A DNA stretch of 64,000 nucleotides. Origin: Pseudomonas sp. CROZ-RG-20F-R04-15. Lineage in GTDB: Bacteria > Pseudomonadota > Gammaproteobacteria > Pseudomonadales > Pseudomonadaceae. The position numbers were made by a program, and so were the translations under genes. Location of the stretch: assembly GCF_022662375.1 (NCBI RefSeq), contig NZ_JAKNQL010000001.1, positions 868,001 through 932,000 on the forward strand, in the 5' to 3' direction. Each line of letters begins with the position of its first letter. The first letter of the stretch is position 1. The notes under the pieces are model-generated. The model searched no databases. It had not been told where the DNA came from and saw only the letters and a list, made by a program, of their open reading frames with translations. Of this stretch, positions 51,896 to 60,184 are shown piece after piece.

Positions 51896-53245
51896 CTATT
51901 GATAGTCGGCGAGAGGATAATCCCTGCACAAGGTTTCGACTTCTGAGCGAAACTGCGCGAGGAGCAGGGGTTCCAGGGTGTAATCCTGTTCGCCGAGCGG
52001 CGCCACGGTATTCAGTATTCGCACGATCAAATCGACGATCTGACGGCTGCCGTGGACATCGACCCGGCGTTGCGCCAGAGCAGCCGTGCCGATGCGCAAT
52101 CCGCTGGTAACAAGTGCCGAGCGGTGATCGCCGGGTACGCGATGTTTGCTGACGATGATCCCGCAGTGCCCCAGCGCCGCCTCCGCGATGGCGCCCGTAA
52201 CGCCGCCATGCAAGTGAACCAGCACCGTGTGGTTTTCACTGCAGCCGCCGACCACCTCATAATCCTTGGCCTGAAACGCTTTGGCCATTTCATCCGCGGT
52301 ACTGCGGATCTGCGCCATGCAGGCATCGAATTCGGCAGACATTGCGTAGCCCAGCGCGGCAGCCTTTGCCGCGATCATGTTGGCGGCAGGCGCGCCCTGC
52401 ATTCGCGGGTACACGGCTTGATCGAGGAGGCGGCTGAAAGTGGTCCGCAAACCGGGAATCTTGGTGTTCGCGTCACGCCCGCTGAGGATCACGCCACCCC
52501 GAGGCCCGGCGAGTTGCTTGTGCGTGCAAGTCACGGTGACCTGTGCGGCGTCGATCGGGCTTGGATGCCTGCCAGTGGCGACAAGCCCGGCGATATGCGA
52601 AATGTCGGCGAGCAGGATGGCACCGGCTTCATCGGCAATTTCGCGAAACCGCTTGAAGTCCACCAGTCGCGAATAGGCGGTGGCGCCGCAGAGGATGACG
52701 CGTGGGCGATGGGCGAGTGCCAGCAAGCGAACCTTGTCGTAATCGATCAGACCGTCTGATGTCGTGCCGTACTGGATCGCCTTGTAGTAGGCGCCGGAAA
52801 ACGCGGCGAGGCTGCCATGCGTGAGATGGCCACCGTGTTCCACTGCCATGCCCAGCAAGGTATCGCCGGGTTCAAGCAGGGACGTGAGCACCTGGTAAAT
52901 GGCGTTCGACGCCGAGTGAGGCTGGACGTTGGCGTATTGGGCCGCGAACAGTTCCCGCGCCCTGCGGATGGCCAGCGATTCGACCAACTCGACGTTCTCG
53001 CACCCTGCACTGTGACGTTTGCCGGACATGCCTTCTGCGCTCACATTGACCAGCACTGAAGCAGAAGCCACCAAGGTTCGCGGCTGGACTGCGCAGGAGG
53101 ACGAGACCAGTGAAAGCGTGTGCTGTTGACGAGTAACTTCAGCGTCGAGAATGGCCGCCAGTTCGGCGTCTTCTGCGCGGAGATCTGCCAAGCCGCGTCG
53201 CAGCAAGTCAGCCTGGTTCTTGAGCGGTTCAGTAATGACTGCCAT
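51896..53245 (-). CDS. Serine hydroxymethyltransferase-like PLP enzyme with altered active site
   Basis: A 449-residue SHMT (GlyA) paralogue. PLP lysine is K243 in TCTHKQLAGPRGG; the PLP-binding Asp214/His217 pair (LLADISHIAG) and the carboxylate-binding Arg (TSGLRIGTAAL) are kept. Comparison with E. coli GlyA from memory shows losses in the folate/serine pocket: Tyr55 becomes Ser69, Tyr64-Tyr65 become His78-Ser79, Glu36 becomes Ser50; Glu57 is kept (E71). So it may be an aldolase or other beta-hydroxy-amino-acid enzyme. Ribosome site AAGGAAT at the ATG at 53245. Two CTGTACAGGC boxes lie upstream, and a divergent regulator/transporter/queC block follows. A true housekeeping glyA is presumably elsewhere. 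Confidence 0.82.
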   Translation of the reverse strand: MAVITEPLKNQADLLRRGLADLRAEDAELAAILDAEVTRQQHTLSLVSSSCAVQPRTLVASASVLVNVSAEGMSGKRHSAGCENVELVESLAIRRARELFAAQYANVQPHSASNAIYQVLTSLLEPGDTLLGMAVEHGGHLTHGSLAAFSGAYYKAIQYGTTSDGLIDYDKVRLLALAHRPRVILCGATAYSRLVDFKRFREIADEAGAILLADISHIAGLVATGRHPSPIDAAQVTVTCTHKQLAGPRGGVILSGRDANTKIPGLRTTFSRLLDQAVYPRMQGAPAANMIAAKAAALGYAMSAEFDACMAQIRSTADEMAKAFQAKDYEVVGGCSENHTVLVHLHGGVTGAIAEAALGHCGIIVSKHRVPGDHRSALVTSGLRIGTAALAQRRVDVHGSRQIVDLIVRILNTVAPLGEQDYTLEPLLLAQFRSEVETLCRDYPLADYQ

Positions 53246-53300
53246 TGCTTGATTCCTTCCCTGGTTTTGCGTGATTTGCGCATGTCCTTGCTTGCCAGAT

Positions 53301-53359
53301 CTGTACAGGCGAATCCGTGTTTTGACTGCTGTGTGCGCAAAACTAAACCCTGTACAGGC
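53301..53359. promoter_or_regulatory. Two CTGTACAGGC direct repeats upstream of the SHMT-like gene
   Basis: CTGTACAGGC at 53301-53310 and 53350-53359, same orientation, 49 bp apart; each contains the palindrome CTGTACAG. They lie 56-114 nt upstream of the SHMT-like start. Paired direct repeats fit GntR/MocR-type or other dimeric regulators. Regulator unknown. 53360-53720 shows no supported gene. Confidence 0.45.
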
Positions 53360-53720
53360 CCCCCGATTTTTCGCTCTTTCACTCTCGCAAATGAGACGCC
53401 GGATTGACGCATCATAGATTTTTCAGTGAGGAACGCTACAGAATTAATCAAATAAATGAACATTCTTCAAAGAAAATGATTCTTTTTGGAGTCGCGTCGG
53501 GTGTAAAACAGCTATTGCCCTGGGCCGATTTTCAGACCTGGGATGGAAGACGACAGGAACTGACGAGTCACTAGCCAGGCTGAAATGACCCAGCACGTTG
53601 GCGCAAGCAACCTGTGAAAGCTGACTTTTTATACCGAATCCAGGGAGGGAGGGTGCTATGATTTCGCGCGGCACTGACAGGGATAAAACTGCAATTTCCT
53701 ACCTCACTTGTGTATGTCCG

Positions 53721-53734
53721 GAATGATCATTCCA
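53721..53734. promoter_or_regulatory. Candidate operator upstream of the XRE-family regulator
   Basis: Perfect 14-bp palindrome GGAATGATCATTCC with additional matching GTC/GAC at both outer ends, 25 nt before the regulator's ATG. A good candidate for autoregulation by the encoded HTH protein. Confidence 0.45.
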
Positions 53735-53759
53735 GACGTGACATTGATTGCAGTTAAAA

Positions 53760-54383
53760 ATGGATGATAAGCATGTGATGCATAGAAGAGAAAGATCGGA
53801 GAATCTGAAGAACAATATCAAGTACCTGATCAAGAGTCGCGGGGAGACGCAGCTGTCCTTGTGTCACTCCAGTGGTTTGACCCGAACGACCATCTATAAC
53901 ATTCTCGAAGGCAAGGTGGTCAACGTACAGCAGTCCACTGTTCGCAAGATCTCTGATTTCTTCGGGGTGTCTTATGAAGAAATCGAGACGATCGATTTTG
54001 AAGAGAAGGAAATAATCGAAAGCAGTATCTCTCCGCAGGGGAACATGAACCCGGCAGCTGTGCCTGTGATCAAGGAAAGCATGCTCCTGCAAAGTCTGGA
54101 TAAAAGAATTGGTGAGTTGGCCACGATTTATCCGCTGACTTACTATTTTGGCGCGTCTTTCAACCTGATTGGCGTGCTTCTGGAAAACGAAATCAGTGGC
54201 ATGAATGAGCCCGGCGATTTGTTGATTGTGCAGAAAGGAGCGTCAACCAGCGACAGGGAAAAACTGCTGTATGACAAAATCACAGCGAAGTTATCTATAA
54301 GCCATGAAGGCAGCTTTGATACGGATCGTGTATGCGTGATCGGAGATGTAATCGAGGAACGATTTAATGGATTGCAGTGTTGA
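53760..54383 (+). CDS. XRE-family regulator with S24-like C-terminal domain
   Basis: A 207-residue protein. HTH at about 13-70 (RSENLKNNIKYLIKSRGETQLSLCHSSGLTRTTIYNILEGKVVNVQQSTVRKISDFFGVSYEEIETIDFE). The C-terminal half has FNLIGVLLENEISGMNEPGDLLIVQKGA, like the LexA/phage repressor fold (GDxxxV motif), but I cannot see the Ser-Lys dyad clearly. AT-rich relative to the genome. I chose the ATG at 53760; TTG 53748 and ATG 53778 are alternatives. Its 3' end overlaps the transporter gene by 17 nt, suggesting co-translation. Likely a ligand- or damage-responsive repressor of the adjacent genes. Confidence 0.72.
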   Translation: MDDKHVMHRRERSENLKNNIKYLIKSRGETQLSLCHSSGLTRTTIYNILEGKVVNVQQSTVRKISDFFGVSYEEIETIDFEEKEIIESSISPQGNMNPAAVPVIKESMLLQSLDKRIGELATIYPLTYYFGASFNLIGVLLENEISGMNEPGDLLIVQKGASTSDREKLLYDKITAKLSISHEGSFDTDRVCVIGDVIEERFNGLQC

Positions 54384-55242
54384 AATGGAAAACAGCAAGT
54401 ACAAGTTGCTGGGATTCGAGAATGGAAAAAGCCTGGCCGTGATCATGGTCATCGCGACAGGCAAGATAATTAAAATAAAGCTCAGTGAAGTATTGAATAG
54501 TGAGATTATGGATAATCTGAATAAAATCGAAGTAAAAAACCTCTACAAGAAGTTTTACTCGCAGGGCGGGGCACTCACCGCTTACGAAATAAATGACCGT
54601 CATGAGAGTTCCTGGATGATCTACATTATCCTGAACCTGATGCTGTTCACGCTGTATATCTTCACCAGTATTGCCGCGACAAAACCTATTTATCTGGATT
54701 GTTTCGACATTGTCGTCACTCCGGGAACATTCCTGTATCCGCTGACTTTTCTGATCGTTGACTTGTTGAACGAAACCTTCGGGCTCAGGCTTGCACGCCG
54801 AGCGATACTCTTCGCGTTTATCAGCAATGCGGCGATTATCATTCTATTGGCGATTACCACCCATCTTCCGGGGCTGCCGGGGTGGAAGCTTGATGGGCCT
54901 TACAATGACGTGATCAGTCAGCTGGCTTCCGTTCTGGTGGCATCTTCCATTTCTTTTCTGGTGTCCGAGAATATAAATTCGTATCTGTTGTGCAAGATCA
55001 AGGAGCTGACCAACTCCAGATTCCTGTTCCTGCGCGTGTTCTTGAGTACATTGTTTGCGGTGATCATCGACAGTTTTCTGTTCTGTTACATCGCCTTTTA
55101 CGGAACGATGGAAAACAGCGCGATCCTGAGCATGATCTATGTGCAGATCGCGATTAAAGTGGGCTTTGCTTTCTTTAATATCATGCCGGCGTATGGCGCG
55201 CGGTCACTGTTCAAGAAATACCTGACGGGCAGTCAGGCTTGA
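54367..55242 (+). CDS. VUT-family (YhhQ-like) queuosine precursor transporter with N-terminal extension
   Basis: A 291-residue membrane protein. Residues about 1-83 form an extra soluble domain with no family I know (MDCSVEMENSKYKLLGFENGKSLAVIM...GGALTAYEINDR). Residues 84-285 are a YhhQ/VUT-type transporter: six hydrophobic segments, with FLYPLTFLIVDLLNETFGLRLARR, the family signature. E. coli YhhQ imports the queuosine precursors preQ0 and preQ1 and is about 220 residues, so this protein is about 70 residues longer at the N-terminus. The ATG has GAGGA 8 nt upstream and overlaps the regulator gene. queC converges on it. The N-terminal part could sense or gate transport. Confidence 0.75.
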   Translation: MDCSVEMENSKYKLLGFENGKSLAVIMVIATGKIIKIKLSEVLNSEIMDNLNKIEVKNLYKKFYSQGGALTAYEINDRHESSWMIYIILNLMLFTLYIFTSIAATKPIYLDCFDIVVTPGTFLYPLTFLIVDLLNETFGLRLARRAILFAFISNAAIIILLAITTHLPGLPGWKLDGPYNDVISQLASVLVASSISFLVSENINSYLLCKIKELTNSRFLFLRVFLSTLFAVIIDSFLFCYIAFYGTMENSAILSMIYVQIAIKVGFAFFNIMPAYGARSLFKKYLTGSQA

Positions 55243-55245
55243 TCG

Positions 55246-55292
55246 AATAAAAAATAACGCTCGCCTGGGCTGTCCAGGTGAGCGTTATTTTG
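55246..55292. terminator. Bidirectional terminator between VUT transporter and queC
   Basis: Inverted repeat ATAACGCTCGCCTGG, loop, CCAGGTGAGCGTTAT (15 bp with one G-U), flanked by A- and T-runs on both sides, in the convergent gap. Confidence 0.85.
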
Positions 55293-55296
55293 TGCC

Positions 55297-55995
55297 TTAA
55301 TTCAACTTGAGTTTTGTTTTCAAGCTATTGGTGACCTGCTCTTTATTCTCCAGGAACTCGTTGAGTCCTTTCGCGCGAAGATTGCAAGCATCACAGTCAG
55401 CGCATCCGCTTCCGGCGATACCGTTATAGCAAGTCAGCGTCTGATGGCGTATCAGATCCAACTGGTTGTGATAGTCAGCCAAGGCCCAGGTTTCTGCCTT
55501 GTTCAACCACATCAGGGGTGTTTCGAGGCGTAACTTGTAATCCATGCCTAACTCAAGAGCGTTGTTCAATGCTTTGACAAACTCGTCTCGGCAATCCGGA
55601 TACCCGGAGAAATCGGTTTCGCATACGCCGGTAATGACCGTCCGGGCTTGTACTTGATAGGCATAAATGGAAGCAAGGGTCAAAAACAGAATGTTTCTTC
55701 CCGGGACAAAAGTGCTGGGCAGGCTTTCTCCGGAGCTGTTCACGGTCGGCACCGGAATGTTGTCGCGTGTCAGGCTGCTGATGGCGAGTTCATTAAGCAG
55801 CGAGACATCCATGACCTTGTGCACGGTGACGCCGAGTTTTTTGCAAAGTTGCTGTGCAACTTCAATTTCGGCGTGGTGGCGTTGACCATAGTCAAAGGTG
55901 ATGCAGTGGACTTCATCGTAGTGGGTCAGTGCATGGATCAGGCAAGTCGTAGAGTCCTGGCCACCACTAAACACGATAACTGCCTTGTTGCTCAT
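55297..55995 (-). CDS. queC: 7-cyano-7-deazaguanine synthase QueC (enteric-type copy)
   Basis: A 232-residue ATP-dependent preQ0 synthase. PP-loop SGGQDS (10-15), FDYGQRH (35-40), substrate region [20 protein letters not shown] (125-144) and zinc cysteines Cys189, 198, 201 and 204 ([18 protein letters not shown]) are intact, so it should be active. It converts 7-carboxy-7-deazaguanine to preQ0. It aligns, by memory, with E. coli QueC nearly throughout, rather than with the shorter Pseudomonas QueC near queE, so it looks like a second, transferred copy. Start: ATG at 55995 with AGGAAG. Convergent with the YhhQ-like transporter. Confidence 0.88.
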   Translation of the reverse strand: MSNKAVIVFSGGQDSTTCLIHALTHYDEVHCITFDYGQRHHAEIEVAQQLCKKLGVTVHKVMDVSLLNELAISSLTRDNIPVPTVNSSGESLPSTFVPGRNILFLTLASIYAYQVQARTVITGVCETDFSGYPDCRDEFVKALNNALELGMDYKLRLETPLMWLNKAETWALADYHNQLDLIRHQTLTCYNGIAGSGCADCDACNLRAKGLNEFLENKEQVTNSLKTKLKLN

Positions 55996-56152
55996 AAGTC
56001 TGCTTCCTGCATTGATCGGGTAAGTTAAAAGGCGGTAATGGTAACTCGAAATGACGCTCGACATAAGTGCGCAGGAAGTTGTGCCAGCGGGCAGCCGGTC
56101 ACTCTGCGACTAATCGCGGTATCCTGTGCGTTCTGAATAAGGGCGTTTTTCC

Positions 56153-56566
56153 ATGCTGGTGATTTCCAACAATGTGCATCTGCCGGATGCCGAGATCGAG
56201 CTGACAGCCATCCGCGCGCAAGGCGCCGGTGGGCAGAACGTCAACAAGGTCTCCAGCGCCATGCACCTGCGCTTCGACATTCCGGCCTCGTCCTTGCCCG
56301 AGTTCTACAAGGAGCGGCTGCTGGCGCTGCGCGACAGTCGTATCACCAGCGATGGCGTGTTGATCATCAAGGCCCAGCAATACCGCACGCAGGAAGCCAA
56401 TCGCGCCGATGCGCTGGAGCGTCTGGTCGAGCTGATCCTCAGCGCCACCAAAGTGGAAAAGAAACGCCGCCCGACCAAACCGACTCTCGGTTCAAAAAAA
56501 CGTCGGCTTGAATCGAAAACCAAGCGCGGCAGCATCAAGGCCGGGCGCGGCAAAGTGGACTTCTAG
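56153..56566 (+). CDS. arfB: Alternative ribosome-rescue factor ArfB (YaeJ)
   Basis: A 137-residue release-factor homologue. The catalytic GGQ lies at 26-28 in [23 protein letters not shown], and a basic C-terminal tail ([25 protein letters not shown]) enters the mRNA channel of stalled ribosomes, as in YaeJ/ICT1. It hydrolyses peptidyl-tRNA on non-stop ribosomes. The 3' end overlaps the convergent MFS gene by 4 nt. Confidence 0.92.
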   Translation: MLVISNNVHLPDAEIELTAIRAQGAGGQNVNKVSSAMHLRFDIPASSLPEFYKERLLALRDSRITSDGVLIIKAQQYRTQEANRADALERLVELILSATKVEKKRRPTKPTLGSKKRRLESKTKRGSIKAGRGKVDF

Positions 56567-57762
56567 TCTTCGCGGTATTTGGCAGTGTGCTTGTACAGGT
56601 ACACGCTCAGCGCCAGTCCGCTCAGCGAGGCGAGCGCGGCGAAGAGGAAGATCGAGGCGAAACCAAAGCCTGCCGCTATCGCCCCGGCCAGTGGCCCGGT
56701 GATCCCCAGCGACAAATCGATGAACAGTGAATAGGCGCCGACCGCTGCGCCACGGCTCGACGCCGGCACCAGATTCACCGCTTCCACGCCCAGCGCCGGG
56801 AATACCAGCGAGAAACCAAACCCGCTCAGCGCCGCACCGGCCAGCGCCCAATGCGCGTCGGGTGCCAGCCACAGCAGTAACAGGCCAAGGGTTTCCACCG
56901 ACAAACAGGCAATCGCCACGCGGAAGCCGCCGAGACGGTTGATCAGGTTGCCGAACAGCAGCCGCGCGCCGATGAAGCTGGCGCCGAACAGGCTCAGGCA
57001 CAGCACCGCGTTGTCCCAGTGCTGGGTGGCGTAATACAGGGTGATGAAGGTGGCGATGGTGCCGAAGCCGATCGAGCCCAGGGCCAGACCGCAGCCATGG
57101 GGAAACACTTTGCCGAGCACGTGCATGAACGGCAGGCGTTCGCCGGCGACAATCGGTGCCGGTGTTTTTGGCCAAGCGAGCAGAAGGCCCAGCGCGGCCA
57201 GCAGGATGATGCTGACGCCCATGCTCCACAGACCCAACTGGCCGACCAGCCACACGCCGAACGGTGCGCCGACCGCCAGTGCGCCGTAACTGGCGATGCC
57301 ATTCCAGGAAATCACTTTGGCCGTGTTCGCCGCGCCAACGCGGCCAATGCCCCAGCCAATCGAGCCGGAACCCACGAGGCTTTCCGCACTGCCCAATACC
57401 AGTCGACCGATCAACAAACTGATCAAACTGAGCATCGGCAGGTTCGGCGTCCACGCCGAGATCAGCATGAACACACCGCTCAAGCCGCAACCGGCGAGGC
57501 CAATCATCACCGCGCGTTTACTGCCCTGGTTGTCGATGATCTTGCCGGCATACGGGCGGCTGAGCAGGGTGGCGAGGTATTGCACGCTGATCACCAGTCC
57601 AGCGATCACTGCGCCAAAGCCCAGATCGCTGTGGACGTAACCCGGCAATACCGCGAGCGGAATACCGATGTTCAGATAACCGATAAAGGTGAAGAGGACG
57701 ATGGAGACGACTTGCAGCGTGACCGCCAGGGGACGCTGGGGTTCTGGCATAGAGGGCGACAT
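56563..57762 (-). CDS. MFS transporter (YfcJ/YhhS-like)
   Basis: A 399-residue 12-helix major facilitator protein. It has the MFS loop motif ([22 protein letters not shown]) and the arabinose-efflux-like YhhS/YfcJ pattern ([46 protein letters not shown]). Function is probably drug or sugar export; substrate unknown. The ATG at 57762 has a possible alternative five codons inside. Its gene is convergent with arfB. Confidence 0.85.
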   Translation of the reverse strand: MSPSMPEPQRPLAVTLQVVSIVLFTFIGYLNIGIPLAVLPGYVHSDLGFGAVIAGLVISVQYLATLLSRPYAGKIIDNQGSKRAVMIGLAGCGLSGVFMLISAWTPNLPMLSLISLLIGRLVLGSAESLVGSGSIGWGIGRVGAANTAKVISWNGIASYGALAVGAPFGVWLVGQLGLWSMGVSIILLAALGLLLAWPKTPAPIVAGERLPFMHVLGKVFPHGCGLALGSIGFGTIATFITLYYATQHWDNAVLCLSLFGASFIGARLLFGNLINRLGGFRVAIACLSVETLGLLLLWLAPDAHWALAGAALSGFGFSLVFPALGVEAVNLVPASSRGAAVGAYSLFIDLSLGITGPLAGAIAAGFGFASIFLFAALASLSGLALSVYLYKHTAKYRED

Positions 57763-57864
57763 GGGTAACGATCCACGGGAGCGGCAGATTAGATAGGCTG
57801 CTTATGATACCGGCGCGGACGCCTCTGGGGCGGGAAAAGTAAAACTATTTGTCGGGCGACCGCT

Positions 57865-58047
57865 TCAAGGTTTGTCCGGGGCAACCAGTTGCGTGGTAAC
57901 CAGCGCGGCGAGAGCATTTTCCTCTGTGCCGAAACGGGCGAGGAGGGCGGCTTGTTTCTCGGGCGAGAGGCGATTCCAGATCTCGATCATTTTCTCGGTC
58001 GCGCCGATCAGGACGGCAGCTTGGCTTTCAGAGAATTCGTCGGTCAT
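57865..58047 (-). CDS. Small conserved hypothetical protein (60 aa)
   Basis: A 60-residue protein (MTDEFSESQAAVLIGATEKMIEIWNRLSPEKQAALLARFGTEENALAALVTTQLVAPDKP), mostly helical and without a signal or membrane segment. It reads as a genuine pseudomonad gene by codon use. I do not recognise a family. It sits between the MFS gene and the 43-codon gene on the same strand. Confidence 0.65.
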   Translation of the reverse strand: MTDEFSESQAAVLIGATEKMIEIWNRLSPEKQAALLARFGTEENALAALVTTQLVAPDKP

Positions 58048-58116
58048 GGCGGGCTCGGGTTCAGGCAGTGTGGAAAGCGCATGTTAGCGCTTTCCACACG
58101 GTCTGTACGACGGGTC

Positions 58117-58248
58117 TTACTCTTCGTTGTCGGCCGGGCGGCTCTCAACGGCTTCTTTCGGCTCGGGCTGTTGAGCACCGGCTTGCTGCGTGGTCGTCTG
58201 CTCAGGTACGTGCAGGCTTGGGAAGGGGAGATTAGGAATCTCGTGCAT
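58117..58248 (-). CDS. 43-residue small protein
   Basis: A 43-codon gene with a strong GAGGAG site 7 nt before the ATG at 58248. The peptide begins MHEIPNLPFPSLHVPEQ and then becomes Gln/Glu/Pro-rich and acidic (QQAGAQQPEPKEAVESRPADNEE). It is too short for the usual minimum length. No membrane segment or known motif. It lies 69 nt upstream of the 60-aa gene on the same strand; both are small, acidic and could share a transcript. Confidence 0.68.
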   Translation of the reverse strand: MHEIPNLPFPSLHVPEQTTTQQAGAQQPEPKEAVESRPADNEE

Positions 58249-58399
58249 GGTTGCGCTCCTCGCTAAGTCTGTTGATAGATCTGGTAGATCCGCGCTTTTG
58301 GAAAGCCTGCGCAGGATACAGCAGGAAAAATGACAATCAGACTTTTAATTCAAATTAATGCGACAGATGGCCGCAGGGGGCGCCAAAACTGTGGTGATT

Positions 58400-58506
58400 G
58401 ATCGTTCCCACGCTCTGCGTGGGAACGCCTCAATGGACGCTCTGCGTCCGCTGTTGGGACGCAGAGCGTCCCGGGCTGCATTCCCACGCGGAGCGTGGGA
58501 ACGAGC
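58400..58506. repeat. GTTCCCACGC palindromic repeat pair
   Basis: Same family as 8835-8936: GATCGTTCCCACGC outer arms, ACGCTCTGCGTC / GACGCAGAGCGTC inner arms, ending GCGTGGGAACGA. Located just after the phhC stop. 58249-58517 shows no other gene. Confidence 0.88.
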
Positions 58507-58517
58507 AATGGGAGGGA

Positions 58518-59711
58518 TTATTTGCAGACGCTGGCGATGGCTTCGGCCAGCAATGCGAGGCGCGTGGCGTCGATGCCGGCGACGTTAGCCCGGCCCGAGC
58601 TGACCATGTACACGCTGTGATGCTCGCGCAGTTGTTGCACTTGCTCCGGCGACAGGCCGGTGTAAGAGAACATCCCGCGCTGCACGCCAATGTGCGCAAA
58701 ACGCTCGCGCAAGCCATGCGGCTCCAGCGCTTCGACCAGGCCGCTGCGCAGTTGTGCAATGCGAAGGCGCATGGCTTCCACTTCATCGGCCCAGCGCGCT
58801 TTCAGCTCCGGGTCGGCGAGGATGGTCGCGACCACTGCAGCGCCGTGATCCGGCGGCGTCGACCACAGGTTGCGAGCGATGTTGGCCAGTTGGCTGCGGA
58901 TGTCGATGAGCTTGTCGGCGCTTTTCGCGCAGACGATCAACGCACCGGTACGGTCGCGATACAGACCGAAGTTCTTCGAGCAGGAACTGGTGATCAGCAA
59001 CTCTGGCACTTCTGCCGCGAACAAGCGGGTCGACCACGCATCCTGTTCCAGACCATCGCCAAAACCCTGGTAGGCAAAGTCGATCAGCGGCAGCAGATTG
59101 CGCTTGCGCACCACGTCGAGCACGCGCTGCCAGTCGTCATGGCTCAAGTCAAAACCGGTCGGGTTGTGGCAGCACGCGTGCAGCAACACCACATCACCGT
59201 TCGGCACTTCATTGAGCACGGCAAGCATGGCTTCAACGTCGAGGTGGTTGTCGCTGCCCACATAAGGGTAATGACTGACCTTGACCCCGGCGGCGGCGAA
59301 AATGGTCTCGTGGATCGGCCAGGTCGGATTGCTCAACCACACGCCTTTGCCCGGCAGGCACTGAGCGATGAAGTCAGCGGCCAGACGCAACGCACCGGTA
59401 CCGCCCGGCGTCTGGGTGGCGCCGGCACGTAGCTCGGCGATCAGCTTCGAGTCGGCGCCCAGCACCAGCTCGTTGATGACTTTGCCGAACAGCGGGTTGC
59501 CGTGGCCGCCGATGTAGGTCTTGGTGTCCTGGCTTTCGACCAGTCGCGCTTCGGCGATTTTCACCGCTTCCGGGATCGGCGTCAGGCCTTGGGCGTCCTT
59601 GTAGACGCCAACGCCCAGGTCGAATTTGCGCGGGTTGCTGTCCTGCGCATACGCCTCCATCAAGCCGAGGATCGGGTCGCCGGGTACCCGGCCGATGGCG
59701 TCGAAGTGCAT
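58518..59711 (-). CDS. phhC: Aromatic amino acid aminotransferase PhhC
   Basis: A 397-residue PLP aminotransferase of the aspartate/tyrosine family ([39 protein letters not shown]). PLP lysine in SSCSKNFGLYRDRTG (about 247), and the terminal Arg of the carboxylate pocket (SGRANVAGI). It transaminates tyrosine or phenylalanine to the keto acid in the phh pathway. The ATG at 59711 overlaps the phhB stop by one base (TAATG), so the genes are translationally coupled. Third gene of phhABC. Confidence 0.93.
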   Translation of the reverse strand: MHFDAIGRVPGDPILGLMEAYAQDSNPRKFDLGVGVYKDAQGLTPIPEAVKIAEARLVESQDTKTYIGGHGNPLFGKVINELVLGADSKLIAELRAGATQTPGGTGALRLAADFIAQCLPGKGVWLSNPTWPIHETIFAAAGVKVSHYPYVGSDNHLDVEAMLAVLNEVPNGDVVLLHACCHNPTGFDLSHDDWQRVLDVVRKRNLLPLIDFAYQGFGDGLEQDAWSTRLFAAEVPELLITSSCSKNFGLYRDRTGALIVCAKSADKLIDIRSQLANIARNLWSTPPDHGAAVVATILADPELKARWADEVEAMRLRIAQLRSGLVEALEPHGLRERFAHIGVQRGMFSYTGLSPEQVQQLREHHSVYMVSSGRANVAGIDATRLALLAEAIASVCK

Positions 59712-60067
59712 TACTTGCGTCCTTCTGCGGTCTTGGCCACTTCGTCAGTGCGCGCGGCCATGATGAAGTCGTTGCGGTGCAGGCCTTTGATCGAGTGGCT
59801 CCACCAGGTCACGGTGACTTTGCCCCACTCGGTCAGCAGGCCCGGGTGGTGACCTTCGGCCTCGGAGATCTCGCCGACCGCATTGGTGAAGGCCAGCGCG
59901 TGCTTGAAGTTCTTGAACAGGAAAACTTTCTCCAGCTGCATGATGCTGTCGCGTACTTCGATGTTCCAGTCAGGGATCTGCTTGATCAGGATCGGCAGTT
60001 CTTCGTCGCTGACTTGTGGCGCATCGGCGCGGCAGGCTTCGCAGTGGGCTTGGTTCAAAGTGGACAT
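59711..60067 (-). CDS. phhB: Pterin-4a-carbinolamine dehydratase PhhB
   Basis: A 118-residue PCD/DCoH protein. Catalytic motif EGHHP at 71-75, with His91. It dehydrates the 4a-hydroxytetrahydrobiopterin made by PhhA. A 117-nt gap separates it from phhA and contains a small minus-strand hairpin (CTGACA/TGTCAG) near 60160, perhaps setting the phhA/phhB ratio. The stop overlaps phhC. Confidence 0.95.
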
Positions 60068-60184
60068 GGTGTATTCCTGAAATCGAGTGTGTTTTTTTTA
60101 TAAAGGCTTCTGAGTCGTCAATACCGTCACGCTAAACCAAAGTGGCGGCGACTGACAGGCTCAATTGTCAGCAAAAGTCGCGGT

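Noticed and set aside
53444..53674. 76-codon minus-strand frame upstream of the XRE gene
   Set aside because: No ribosome site, low-complexity translation, in a region with promoter-like features.
53760..55242. Prophage or integrative element from the repressor-like gene
   Set aside because: No integrase, structural or lysis genes; only an HTH/S24-like protein and a transporter.
55297..55995. Qat or type IV CBASS QueC-like immunity protein
   Set aside because: The gene keeps all canonical QueC residues and lacks the partner genes of those systems.
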